Positions 26,001-39,500 of a DNA stretch of 64,000 nt are shown in pieces. Every line of letters begins with the position of its first letter. Position 1 is the first letter of the stretch. Both the position numbers and the translations under genes were made by a program. The notes under the pieces were generated by a model, which was given only the letters and a program-made list of their open reading frames with translations, had not been told where the DNA came from and did not search any database. The DNA comes from Setaria digitata (lineage: Eukaryota > Nematoda > Chromadorea > Rhabditida > Setariidae), in the NCBI GenBank assembly GCA_003640385.1, contig RCAB01000003.1, forward strand, positions 434,001 to 498,000. The letters run 5' to 3'.

Positions 26001-29000
26001 GTATGTTATTATCATTTCCAGTTGTATTCTGTAGCTATTTCCGTTAAATATTTTACCAACACAACAGTTGGTCCCTTGCAACTTCTGATAGATATCTAGT
26101 CATGCTTGTAGGATGTATGAGATCAGTAAAAAATTCCACACTCAAACAACTACCCATAACATTTGTGAAAAACGATTCACCACAAGAAAAAAGAAAAAAC
26201 TTTTATCACTTCAATACTGATTTTGTTTTTCCAAAATTTTTATTGTAAATATTTGGAATTCTCTTCCAGTGAATCTATATTTTAATCGTGTCTTGAATCA
26301 ATAGGTCCTAAAATATTTAATTCTGTTTAATTCCTTTAGTTACTAATAGGATTCGATACCAGACGTATCATTGTCGATTGGACAACCATTTTTCTGTCCG
26401 TAAGCGAACACCATGTAATAGAGGAAGTCCTGTTGAACGAAAACAGTCCGTCGTCTCTTAGCCAAACAATTAAATTCGAATAATTCTATGGTAAGTCTTT
26501 CTTAAAATAGAGTTCAGTTAAAGTTTCGAGCATATCCAACAGTGAACGCTGCGAAGGGAATTAAACACGATGAATCAATAAAAAATGAGCCCTTATTTGT
26601 CGTTTTTGTCAAAAAACTTAGTTAAGTCCAAACTATTTATCAAGAACTGATAACAGAATTCATGATACCGGTCCACTTTACTATTGTCATAATGAATTTT
26701 ATTTCGCTACGAAATCCTCATTATCATGACTTCATATCATTCAAATGAATAGTTTTCTAAATAATTTTGTTGCTTATTGCCAAAAATCAAGACGACATAT
26801 TTAAATAATTATCTCATTTGGAAAGGAATACTGCAAAATTTGCTTGATGGAATGAAAACAATGCAACTGACACTGCATTATATTTTGCATAATATAATAT
26901 GCCATTTTCAGTCGTTAAAATATGATTTGAAAATTTTGTTTAGTACCAGTCAGTTTCTTAAAGCTGTCGACCTGAACTGCAAATGACGTGTGGTGAAAAT
27001 AGAAAAAGTGGAAGAAGAAGGACAAAAGGAGAGATTTTGTGTCGGAGAACTTTTTAAAAAAAGTAATCTATTAGTAAGATGATAAAGATGAGGTATATCA
27101 AAACAAGGAAGATCTTTCTTGCTAAAAGTGGATATCAATTAGAAAACAATTTCTGCCGGAAGGACATAGGTGGATCAATGGATAAAGTTTTTCACTTCTT
27201 TCTTTATCTCTTTGCCTTGGCCCATCCTAGTAATAGGCTTAGATAATAATATTGATAGCACTGAGTATCAAACGTTAATTCCGTTTATCCATCACGAAAT
27301 TTTTTTTAACTTACGAGTGTTTATTTTTTATGTTGTTTTGAGCATTTACGTATATGCTGAAATACAGTGGGTCAAGCACAAAGACAATTTACTGGTTGAC
27401 AGTCAACAATCATAAATTGCAATCCTTGCATCCAAAAAAATTTGGAGGTATTTTTTTTTTGCTTGATTTTTATGGTTTTGAACTTGCTATTTTGGTTTAT
27501 CTCTGTTTGCTAATGTTACTTTTCCAACATATTTTATACCACTATACTTTTAGAAAGGCAGTCAAATGTAAAGTAAGGGCATTGGAATTTGATATCGTCT
27601 GGATGGGTAAGGGAAACATATAGGCCGAGAAGGCAATAAATTCTCCACAAAATACATTTATTATTAAAAAATTCATCACATCTAAGCACTGAATAAATCA
27701 CATCACACACACTAATATTTATGCAAAATGTTCGACAAGACAATTGTGACATCTCCCAGTGATGCATTTGTGCGAAATGGAAATTGAAATTGAGTATACC
27801 TTTGTGGAGAAAGGTGAAATGTGAAAACGATTTCGTCTAAAGTACTTAATTATTAATATCACTCCATACTTCTTTTTAATTATTCAATTTCACTACTACC
27901 ACCCTTTTTTTCTCACTCTCCTTTGCCGATAAAAAGACCTGGAAAATCATCGTATTGTTGATCAGTATGACAGTAATAAAAGATTTCTTAAGTACTGTGC
28001 AAAATTTTGTGAAATTCGGAGTGTCATTATTTTATTGGCATGTTATCTTCGGAAGTATTTATCCGAATATCTGTTGCACGATGATCATTGCTTAAGAGAA
28101 TTTGAAAGAAAATTAGATGATATGAACACGACCTACAAATACTTAGTTCTATATTACAGTTTTCATGCTTGTAATTTATGCTACTGTTTGTCCAAGCTTC
28201 ATAATTCATCAAGTCAATTGTCAATAAGCAACAAAATTAATAAGAAGGAACTTTGAAATAACCTTGTGAGCTAAATTAAAATAAAATAGAAATGAAATAT
28301 TATCTAGGCAAGTTTTGGCCATCTTTTCTATCCTAAGAATTTGGCATTTTATCGAATAAATGAGATGAGCTCTGAATTCGATAATTTGGAATTCACCACC
28401 CATTATTTAATTGTTTTTGAATTATGCGGAATTAAGAAGATACTCAATCCTTTCTTTCTTTGTCAGTTTTGAAGAACTTGCCTAAGGATTCTCATTTCTT
28501 GTTAATGAAGCTTCAATGCGAATGAAGACTAGCTTTCTCAGGAGATTACTGGAATCGTGCGCGAGTAACAATTCGATTTCGAAGCTGATTAATTTGGCTA
28601 AAATGAATTCAGCGAACACCTAGAGCACAAACGCATCTTCACTGGATAGCTCCATGCTGATGTGTTCCTTTTCTTTTCGATTCATCATTAAGTTTGGAAT
28701 TAAACACATTTAACTCTTACTTCTTGAGAAAAGAATTCTAAAAGGCGGCTGTTTGTAACTTACATGATCCGTCTGTCAGGTGGATATCAGTATAAGATTT
28801 TTATTTGCAATAATTTTTTAGTAGTAGCAACACCACTAAAAGTTGTGAAGTTACTCTCATATCTAATAGCGTTATATTGTCAGTTAATCTTTTAATATTT
28901 TTAAATCTCATTTTTGATGCGAGTATAGTCACAGGAGTCACTCATAGTTTAGTTTTTTTCCGAGATAGTTTTCATTTTAATAGAATTTTTAGTGAAATAA

Positions 29001-32000
29001 TAGTAAATCATACAAATGCAGGTAGCAGTTATATCTCTTCAAATGTTGCATTTAAAAAAACAAACAAATGAGGAAGGGAATGAACTGATCACTGTTGTTT
29101 AACTTGTTAAAAAATCGTTTTTAAGATTTTTCCCTTTGTCTGTCTAACAGAAAAAATCAGATCTAAGAAAAGAAGTGAATTTATTCATCCATCAGACTTC
29201 ATTTAGCATTTGCTGTTACTCACCTTTTGCACTCAAAAGTAAAATCGAAACTAAAATGGCTTCGTACAAGTCTGTAGGGTGTGCCAACCTTCCCTTTTTT
29301 ATTCATTTCATAATTAGCGCTACTCGTGCATGAATTAACAAAGTTTTTCAATGAATGTTCCATTTGTGTAGCTGTACTGACTATCTAAAATTCCTTTCCA
29401 AAGTGCATTTCAAATTTTCTGTTTTTATTTTGTTCACTGAACTTTCTTATACAACACACGCCAGCAGTTATTAATTATAAAACACAGTTTTGTTGGTTGC
29501 GCCAACACATATAGACTCATTAAGATATGTGAGGATGACAGGTTGTCAGATATATTTGACAAGTTGTCTATTATAAAGCACCATTTATTAAGTTCTCTTC
29601 CTTCTTAATTTGGCTCATTTCTGATTCATTTCATTTCATATTTGTAAAACTATCTTGCATTATCGCTGGCTCCTAAAAGTTATCGTTTCATGCTCTTGAT
29701 GATCGATCGGAAAATGTTACTATTGAAAATTAGAACCGTTAATTAGTACTGCTACTGTAACTAGTTCGTTACAGCAATGGTTCACTGTAGATGCATTTTC
29801 GATACTTTGATCAAAACTAAAATAAAGGTGAATTATTGCCGTATGGGATAGTATTTCACTATGTCGATAAATCATCATGGAACGACGATTCGAAGATGAC
29901 TCACTGGTGAATCATTTCGAAAATATAAAATATCATTTACTTGCCTAGTTAATTTTAATTTTACGATTTACAAGGGTGCTGACAACACTATCTTGTGTCC
30001 TTCCGCAATCCACCCTTCCGGCTCCATCCAGTTTGTCCGCACATTTGCGCTAGTAATTAGGAAGTACGAATTTAGTATAAATGGTGTTATATTAAATGAG
30101 TCAGTTAGATATTATTAATTTAGAAGGGTTATTATAAATGAATTAAATTTTAAATGGTTAGAAGTTTGGCTCGTCGATCTTTCCTGTACTTCGCTTTATT
30201 GCACTTATGGCCCCTTCATTGCAGATGTCTTCCTAGAAATCACTTTTGCTTCATCAAGTTTCTAGCTTCATCATCATTCCTGTGATTCCGAGCACTGCTC
30301 GAGGCGTACTTCGATGTATTCAATTTCATTTTAGAAGTTCTGTGTAATGTTTGCTACTAGTCTTTGAAAAAGAATCACTGCATAATTATTGAGTGGAAAA
30401 TAAGTTCTATGTGCGACTAATACTTTTATCAAGGTAGCCATTTCTCATTGTTGAGCTTAGATATTTAATTACAGGTAGATGAGAGGAGGCTATTTACAAT
30501 TTTGAAGAAGTTATTCCAGTCAACTGGAATTTATCCAACGCTTTCCTCATTACTCCTCAAATTTTATTAATTTCTTGCTAAAACAGAATACATCACGAAA
30601 ACTAATAATTAATCTTCCAGAACCACATTTCTCTTCCTTCTTTCTTACTCTTCTCTTTTGCCACTTTTCCATCGGCAAAAATCTAAACAATACTTTTCCT
30701 CCTAAGAAAATTCATTAGTCCTTTTAGTTAGAACACAATTTCAAAACGTTTCTCTCAATTGTCTGCATAGCCATTTTAGTTTTTGATGAACATTTTTGAT
30801 TTCAACTTGCAAATCAATTCTTTTTTATTTCATAATAACCGTTTCTCCACTTTTTTAATTTTAATATTTTTTTGCATTTTAATTTAAAAAACTTTTCCCG
30901 TAGCGATCTTTATCTTACCATTAAATCACCACTTTTTTTTCTTATCATTAAAGCCAATTCGTGTCATAAACCGCCCAAATATTCTTGCAATTTATTTAAT
31001 TCAAAAATAACATTTGTGCAATCGTCTTGATTCTGAATTACTTAGAACGGAAATGAAGCTCATTGTTAAAAAAGGTTTTTCAGCGTTTAAAATCTGCTGA
31101 TATATGGCTGGCTCATAATCTGGTGATGTATATAACTTTTAGTACAATTTATTTTATTTTTTGAAGAATAAATGGTTTAAATAGGGGATAATGTATTTAA
31201 TTTCTGAGTATGAGAGGTAAGAGTTATTATTCCTAGCCTCATTTCTTTTTTTTTTTCGATCATGGAAGATAGTTAAGCTTAATCTTCAGTCTAATCCAAA
31301 AGCTTAATATTCAGCTCAGTTTTAAATTCTTCAAGTCTAATGTTTGTTCTAAAAGCTGATGATAAATGAGTTTTCTTATGTTTAGTTCAATTGAGAGCAG
31401 CTAATTTGATCCAAGCTGTTATGAACTACTTTAAAAAATTTGTCTTTTTCATATCAGTGCTACTAAATAGATCTTTCATCCTCCTTGTTTATGTGACTGA
31501 GACTCTGGAAACTTAGAAATCTATCCGTCACTTACTTTTATTTTTGAAGTTTCCACATCATGGATCCGTTTGTAGAAAGTTCAATACAATTGCTTTCCAT
31601 AGATTTTTGCTGCACATTGCTGTTTAGCTGTCTGGAAGATCGTTGTGCACTGAATCTTCGGTGATATCTTTTCAAGAGCTGATGGATCACTTTTTTTGAT
31701 TAATGTTATTAGTCAGTGCACACTGACTTCGGCATAAACAAACTAAGGCCTATAGTCGTATATCGCCTAATTTATCCATTGCTAAACTGCTAAAGTAAGC
31801 CTAAGTTGTTAGACTGAAATTGGTATTACTTTATCTCCTTTGCATCTTCAGTCAGTAAAATCGAGTCATCATCCATTTCTTTCGTTCCGGAAATATTGAA
31901 ACATTTGCGTTCTTTCCGCGAAAAAATTTTGAATCAACAGAATTTTTACAATAAGCGGCGTAATTTTTATGGTTTGAACGTTGTAGTACACTGCACGTTT

Positions 32001-33696
32001 TCAGACTCAAAATTTTCGGCATTTTAGCGATGAGTAGGACATCGAATCAGTCCTTTCTAACTTTTTCTTAATCGAATATTTTTCATAATATAATTACCTT
32101 CAATTCATTAATTCATTTAACCTTAAGCTGTAATACTTTTAGCTTACAGCATAGATTAAAAAACATTGGTCTAAAATCCTTATTCTTTTCCTCACTTTAA
32201 GAATAAATGGATCTTCATGGATGAATTCTGGTGGATTTAAGTTCTCTTCTGGTTCAACGTTCGATGCACTAACTACTAAGCTGTGAATTATCTTTTCTCT
32301 TCCTTTTCCTAAAATTTTCTCAAGCAGTTGGTTATTTTTAAAACCGAAAAAATTGAATGCATAGACAGTGATGAATCCTTTGACATGCCTAACCCTTACG
32401 AAGAACTACTTGGGATTCGTTTTCAGTAAATCTTTTGCTAAAAGCTCATTTTGCTGCAACTTTTTAGATCATTTTTAGCTTGCAAGGTGCAATAATTCTG
32501 GGAGGTATTTATGTTCTAGTGACTAAATTCCTCAAACGTCCGAGAAAAGGAAGGGCTTTCTCAGACACGTTTTTTCTTTCAGTCGTTATCAGATTATGCA
32601 ATAAGATTTTGGAAACCTTAATATCATCTCTTGCGCAAAATATCAGAAAAATTTTTTTCATCTAATTTGCCTCATAGATTGTAAATTTAATAAGTTGAAA
32701 TCATTTAGCAGATTTATTTGCTGCTACAAGCATCAATTTTAATTTAAAGATATTTCGTCTCTCATTAATAGATTTGTTAAGTAAATATGAGAACACTGGA
32801 GAAAACAAAATTTTAAATCAAATTTCTATATTTATTTATTTTCAGAGTAGTTTTCTCTTCTTGACTTTATATTAACAAGGAAACATTAAAACCAAAAGTA
32901 TTTGATATCTCGAATTTACCGCATTCCGAAGCGCATTTTTAAACAAAATAGGCTTTCAAATTCTCAGTAATATAAAAACTAAGTTTAATGCGAAATAACT
33001 AACTTGTAAGCTTTATGATATTTATGGGATAAAAGCACACAGTAGGTAAAATGATTTTAAAAAATATGAGAAGAATATGCTTGAAAGAAATGATTTTACA
33101 GCGCTTTTCTTTGGAATTAAGAAAAACCAGATTTTGGAGATTGGATATGCTTATGTTAGCAACATTCGGGCTTTTTGAACTTCAATATTGCTAATTCAAA
33201 TCAACGATTTCGTGATCTGAAAGGGGTTAATTAGAAAATTTTTATCACAAACTTTTAAACTAGCTTTTGGGATTGCGACGTCCTAAAGCGATTACATTCT
33301 AGGACAATGAAATTTATAAATACTCACTATTTGTATTTGTGTAATTCCAGAAACTTCTAGGGAATAAATTAAATAAAATAGAAAATAAATTCTGCAGAAA
33401 GGCTTCGAGACAATTTAAATTTTTTTTAAAATTTTTTTACTACAAAATCTAAGAGGAATTTTTTAGCGACATAAAATTTGCATATTCAGAAAATTTCTCA
33501 TATAATTTAATTTCTGCAACATCTAGAAAAGGATTTTTCCATGCATTTGTTTCACCCTTGAAGATAGAAAAATCGAAGTAATGCACGTTTTTCGAGGAAA
33601 GTTTAATAAATGTGAATTCGTAGACAAATTTTTACACTCTATGTACTAATTCTATCAGGAAAAGTTTTGTTACTGACTTGGAGATTATGTCACTAT

Positions 33697-33730
33697 TTTG
33701 TTTATCTTAGTATGCTGAGATAAACAAAAT
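33697..33730. repeat. Short hairpin, 14-bp stem
   Basis: TTTTGTTTATCTTA and TGAGATAAACAAAA pair with one mismatch around a 6-nt loop. It lies in the gene-poor stretch, so a role is not evident. Confidence 0.8.
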
Positions 33731-35202
33731 TTTATTTCTAAGTCGTAGGACTTCATAACTGCCATGCTTTTTCACTGCTACCCCACTTTTTTCACTTTTT
33801 AATTTAAAAAGCATATTGAATGGATTTGAAATTGGATGATTTCCCTTACTCCAAAGTTTTTGAGTTAGAATAAAAAGTCCAGTGTTCACAATGAACAGTT
33901 TCGGTGTATTTGTAGTTTTGCAAATCATTAAAATAAAAGGAAGGATGAAAGCTTTTAAGGATTGTAGTTAAAATTGTTTTAAAATTTGTATAAAAAATTT
34001 ATATAAGTGAAAGAAGCAGCAGACAATTTTCACTCGTTCATTCAGCCATAAAGAAGCATAAGCTCAGTGATTAATTATATTAGAGACTAATTTACTTGAA
34101 CTTCAGCCGATTCTAGAAGGAAATACAGCTGACAGTTGTACTGTTCGACACTACTTGTCTCAGCTAAGCTAAGATTTTTCAAAGTAAAACAGCCATATAG
34201 CATCTGCTTACATCGTTTATGCAAGTCCTAGTTTCGTGTTTGAGCGCTATCTCATTTCTAACGCGATTCCTAAAGGTCTTCGTTCCGACATAAAAACTAT
34301 TTTGTGTTGAAGTGTCCCACCAACCTATGAAGGATAGACATCTTCCAGACTAATCCGCTGAAAAAATAATCTAGCATCTTGGCAAGTTTTATTCTTCTGA
34401 ATAGATGGCATCAATTACAGTGAATTATTCCACTGGATTTAAATATTTGCTATTGTAGTGCAAGAAAGGCAGATGATGCTTGGCCAACCATGAGGTTTGT
34501 TTACTTATTTTGACACTTCAAATGCTATCGTTTCCCGTGGAATCAATTGAACTTTCCTGTCTGATTCTTATCAGTAATAGAATCAGCAAAGGATAATTTT
34601 CAGCAAAACTGTTTTTTTTTTTTCGTTTTTGCCTCTCCCCTTCCTCCTTAGCCACTTAAAATTGAAAGCATTTATTTTGGAGCTTAATCTAAAACACATT
34701 TTTTTCATTGCAGATAGAGTAAACTGCCAAGTCTTGAGCAATTAAATCCCATAACCTTGTCTAACTTCTCTAATGGCATTTTTTCTAGGAATTTAACTTC
34801 CAACTTGTGTCTCTTTTATTTTCCGACTTCTTGAAGTTGAAATGTCTTGAAGACATAGTACGGATTGGAACCTTTTATCCGGAAATAATTTGTTGGACAT
34901 ATCATCGATCGTTAATTGATGCATATCGAACATTCATGCGTACTTCTAAATGAGTGTTTCCATATTGTAAAAGCAGTCTTATCAACTAGGGGAAAGATCA
35001 AATTTAGAAGAAACTGCTTATATACACTATTAAATTCTGCAGGTGACATCAGTTTAAAAATTTTTCTCACTTTTAAATAATCGTATTGGATTGTTGCTCA
35101 TCAGTACCATAGACTGATGACAAATCAATCAAGCATTGTTTCAATCTTCATTTCCTGAATTTCTGTTGTTTTTTTGTTCGATAATGTCATATTTCTACAC
35201 CA

Positions 35203-35508
35203 ATGAAGCGTTCATTAATTAGATTTAAAATATCAAATTTGGAAGTATTCTTATCGGACGAACATGCCAACCTACACATGGTAATTCTGCATGAAAATAT
35301 ATCGACACAATATCTTAGATTGAAATTAAAGCAACTTGGCACTTATATGAATAACCAACTAATTATATTAATAACGAGAAGCTTTAAATTGCCAGCAAAC
35401 TTTAAAAGTGTCATAAAGTTAGGGCAGAGCTCTAGTTGGGGAAAAGTGCGCATGCAATATTTCTTAAAGATCGAATTAAATCGTAATTTCGAACCTTTAA
35501 AGGAGTGA
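35203..35508 (+). CDS. Possible single-exon ORF, 101 residues, unknown
   Basis: This is the longest free-standing ATG frame of the gene-poor stretch. It is basic and moderately hydrophobic with no signal peptide, no low complexity and no motif I recognise. It is followed at once by a second frame (to 35780) that has no usable ATG at its start. In 64 kb of AT-rich DNA a frame of this length can arise by chance. Confidence 0.15.
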   Translation: MKRSLIRFKISNLEVFLSDEHANLHMVILHENISTQYLRLKLKQLGTYMNNQLIILITRSFKLPANFKSVIKLGQSSSWGKVRMQYFLKIELNRNFEPLKE

Positions 35509-36517
35509 AATTGTTGCTGTTCTATTACTTGTCAACTTACCATACCTCCTTTGGCAATTTTATTTTTAAATTACTGTTTATACTAACAACCGATATTCAA
35601 ACTGATAACTTTAAGTTGATAATAATGGCTGTAATCGTATTCCAGGTACTTATATTTCATATTCACACTGAATGTGTGTTTCAGGCTCTGAATATTCCAG
35701 TCATTAGGTACGTAATTAGCATTTGCCATTTTGTTCGCGTCGGTATATTGCTCGTTCTGTATACAAATATTAATGCTTAATTACTTATTTTTGCTAAGTT
35801 TTTTGAAATTGAATTTTGGCGATCATTAAGAGATGCTGCGAAAATATCGATTTTGCAAAAAAAGGTATAAATAGAACGATCTTTGAATAGTTAAATGATA
35901 AAATGAAACTTTCCGCATGAATTTCTTCATAGTTTTCGTAGTTGTTAGCTGGTATTAGCTTTTTAAAATACAGTTTAAAGTGTTGAAATAAATAGCCAAC
36001 CATAAATTGGCTCTGAAGAGAAGGTTTGAAGAAGAGAGCCCCAAGGTTTTGATGCTTTTATTCACGCAGTGATGTCAGTACTCTGCAAGTTTAACTTCTC
36101 TTATAGTCCTTCTTCACACTATCACAAATTTTAATTGACAACAGTCTCTACTATTGCTCTGTCCTATCTTCCTGCTGTCCTAGAATTCGGAGTTATCCAA
36201 ATACCAATATTAGCCAAGGATTGGACTTCATATCGCTGATGGAATCATAGACTTCCCTTTCAAATATCATCAAATTCTGTTCTTAAATACTTTTTTTAAT
36301 CTACTTTTTAATTAGAATGGTGAGAAAAAATGTTTACTAGGAACGTTTTGGAAATTATTCTAAGCTACCTCATTTTATAACTTTTCCAATATCAAGTTTA
36401 AAGAAGAAACATCGACTAAATGACAACTTTTATTCGGAAATTTTAGTCTCAAAATTTTTTCAAATTATGTAAGTTTCGAGTTTTTTCTTGAAAACTTGGA
36501 CAGTTACGTGTTTCCAG

Positions 36518-39500
36518 GCAAATAGAACAATTATTCAATGTTCATCCAGAGAAATACCGCAGTCGAAGTGGCCGATCAACACGAACCTCTACACCTGTTG
36601 ATTTGCGCTCCATCGAATGTTATCGTTCCCGTTCAGTTGATTATCTGTAAGATAATTCTATTTGGCACCAAAACAAATGCCATGATGGGAGATTAGACAC
36701 ATTGGAAGTTCGATGATTAAAGCACTAATCCGTTCTTCTTAAATTTTATCTTTTAAATTTAATCTGAAAAAGAAGATGGGTTTTTCTATTTCTGTGTAAG
36801 GAATTAATTTAAACCACCTGCCCAGCAGATTAGACTGTAAGTTTATCTTACTAAGAACTCTTCAATTTCTTTTCCTAATTAATATGAAACGATTTATGAC
36901 ATCTGAATATTAATTGAAATGGAATATTTTTGACGTGACCTGTGATCACTCCTTTTTCAACAACGAACCAATTGGACTTTTCCAATTTGAAAAGGATCAT
37001 TCAGCTTATTCCCAGACCATTTCTCAATATTTTGAAGCAGGCATTTGTATACGAGATAGTTTTCCCACCTTCATAATTAGAATAACTAATCTTATTATTT
37101 AATATGACAGCTAAATGAATCAAATAAATGCTTGCCCGTAATTCCTTCAAAGAATCTGAATAGTTTTTGATGGATTAAATGCCATAAGTTCGAACAGTTG
37201 AAATTTGTGGGCTAAATGTAAAAACTTGAGATTTTTACAACAATGATAATTGTGTAGCATTCTGTAAGAAAATCGTTTCGTACTGAAAAGAGTACTAGCT
37301 GCTTTCTTTCCAAATTAATGACTTTTGACTCCTACTTAAACTACTATAAATGGTCTTAAGAAGACGAAAAAAAAACTATTCTTTTGAATGACAAAATGGC
37401 TAGTTCACTTCAGCAGTGATACAACCGCACCGGAAAAGTTTGTTATATGTGTATGTAGGCAAATGTTAGTTTAAACTGTGCTCGAGAGTGACGTATTGAG
37501 GAAGGAAGAGGACCAGCTGTTCAAATCTCGACAATAAGTACCGTCGAGCTGGTTCAGATAAATCTCACCAAGCGTCTGTTACTGCCTTCTGCATTCTACC
37601 CATTCATCTTCATCCCGAAAGTCTGTCACTGAGAGATTCATTGTCGAGAACACATCATTGATTATCTGCTTGAACACTTAGAATCCAAGCGATGATCACA
37701 TTCCTTTTTTGATTTTCTCATAAATTTAACGAATACCAAAAATTTCTCAGAATCGATGACAAGATATTCATTTGATTTTTCGCTAGAAAAAAGAGTTATG
37801 AATGAAAAATTGAAAGGCGAGAACTAATTGTTTGTTAACTTGAAGTGCAGAACTGAGTTCCTGTGATACGCTTACAGGTTGCCCTTTCGGGCAGTTTTTT
37901 TAAATTCGGTTGATTACCTAACATGATTCGTTCAAAGAGTTTTCGTGTAATTTTTAATTCAATGAGACGTGAGAATTTTTCGTAGGATGCAAATTGTCTT
38001 CAAATAGATGATGGGCACAATCCATGATGCGTTTTATTTCTTCCTTCGGAAGATTCTAAAACAGGAAACCTAGCACAGTTAGGATGTGAGATTGATATAT
38101 TGAAGAGTTCCTTATTATCAATTTTTAGAAAAACAGATCAGCCAAAAGATAACTCAATTTTAATGCAAACAAATATCGAAACTTAAAATTAATCTTCGCA
38201 AGTCTGAGGGAACACTCCATGTTCAATACTAATTAAGTATTTGCATTCTTTCTGAATTTTTGAATGATTTCGTCAAATTTATCATTTCTGCTTTGTTTGC
38301 TTGAATGATTACGATAGTTTTAGACTTAAACAATTAGATGAACTTACACTTCAATTCAGTAAACTTGTTCCTTTAGCAAACCAAATGATATTCCATGCAA
38401 TCTGCTGCTATTGATAATTCAAATTAATTGATAAATGCAGGAATTCTGCAGGTCTCCAATGATGGATATACCAAATAGGGAAGTAACCGAAGTGAAGCCT
38501 AATAATGGATCTATCTTCCCGATGATTACGGAAGAAGAGGTTGGTTTTTCATAATTCCCATCACGAGTTTAATAAAATACATTGCTGTGGATCTTGTATG
38601 AGTCTTGTCAGAAATCATTTATAACAAAGTTTGTTTTCCTTCATACAATCAGCTTTTGATTTGATTCACGTAAAGACTTAGAATTCGCGTACTTAGATTC
38701 ATTTCACGTTATTTGTTCTTCTGAGTTTTTGATTGCAAATCTGGTATTTCAAAACTTATAATTTACTAATTTTAGACAAATAGTGTGATCTGCGATGACA
38801 TACCATCGACAAATCAACTACAGCGTAATTTAATCACAATTAATGTTTCGGGTCTAAGGTTCCAAACTTATGAGTCGACACTGCAAAGGTAAGTGAATCA
38901 AATTGTCTCTTGTCTTAGGCTAATTTCTGTTAAAACTAAATTACTAGCATGCTAAAAAATTAAACTATTTGGAAAAATTATAATTTTGAAGGTATTAGTC
39001 TTACACTACTTTTGCTTTATTTGTGTACTTAATAACGGATTTCTTGGAGTAACAAAAAATAAATTCATATAAGACTTTCACGAAATCTAATTTTATTTCT
39101 TTGCTAGCATCATGATTTGAATTTGTTAGTCTTTAATGATTGAAATGTGTTTTCTTTTCCTAACCAGATTTCATGGAATTTAATTAAGAGAATGCAGCCG
39201 CATTTCTCACTACGATGAGAAAATTGTAAAAGCCTACTGTGACATGGAACTAAAATTTCAAGCATTTTCCAAATTAAACTGCTAGAAACAAGCAGCACTT
39301 AGAATAGAAGCACGGATTGTGTGAATCGTTTCTTTTCTATCCGTTTTAAAGAATCCTTTATTCGGTACTCAACTAACCTTTTAATTTTCCAGTATTATAA
39401 TGCTTCATCGATTAACAATCATAAAACTAGTGACTTGGAATTATTTTGTTTATTCTACTACCCAATGGAAACACATCAAGTTGAAAGCGAGCTTGAAGCT

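Larger units (their letters stand above)
23052..36517. other. Gene-poor 13.5-kb stretch
   Basis: No multi-exon gene was found on either strand. The stretch lies upstream of the Shaker-type channel and probably contains its missing 5' exon(s) and promoter inside a long first intron, a usual arrangement for this family. It holds small hairpins (for example 33697-33730) and scattered short open frames. Frames at 35203-35508 (101 codons) and 25389-25517 (splice-flanked, CxxC-containing) are the least random-looking, but I cannot assign them. Confidence 0.6.

Noticed and set aside
35505..35780. Hydrophobic 91-codon frame directly after the 35203-35508 frame, looking like an operon overlap
   Set aside because: It has no ATG at its start, and the surroundings are clearly eukaryotic. 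Hydrophobic frames are common by chance in T-rich sequence.
23052..36517. CRISPR arrays, tRNA or rRNA genes in the gene-poor stretch
   Set aside because: No regularly spaced direct repeats, and I could not find a D-arm plus T-arm (GTTCRANNC) pair with correct spacing. A covariance-model search would be needed to exclude tRNAs fully.
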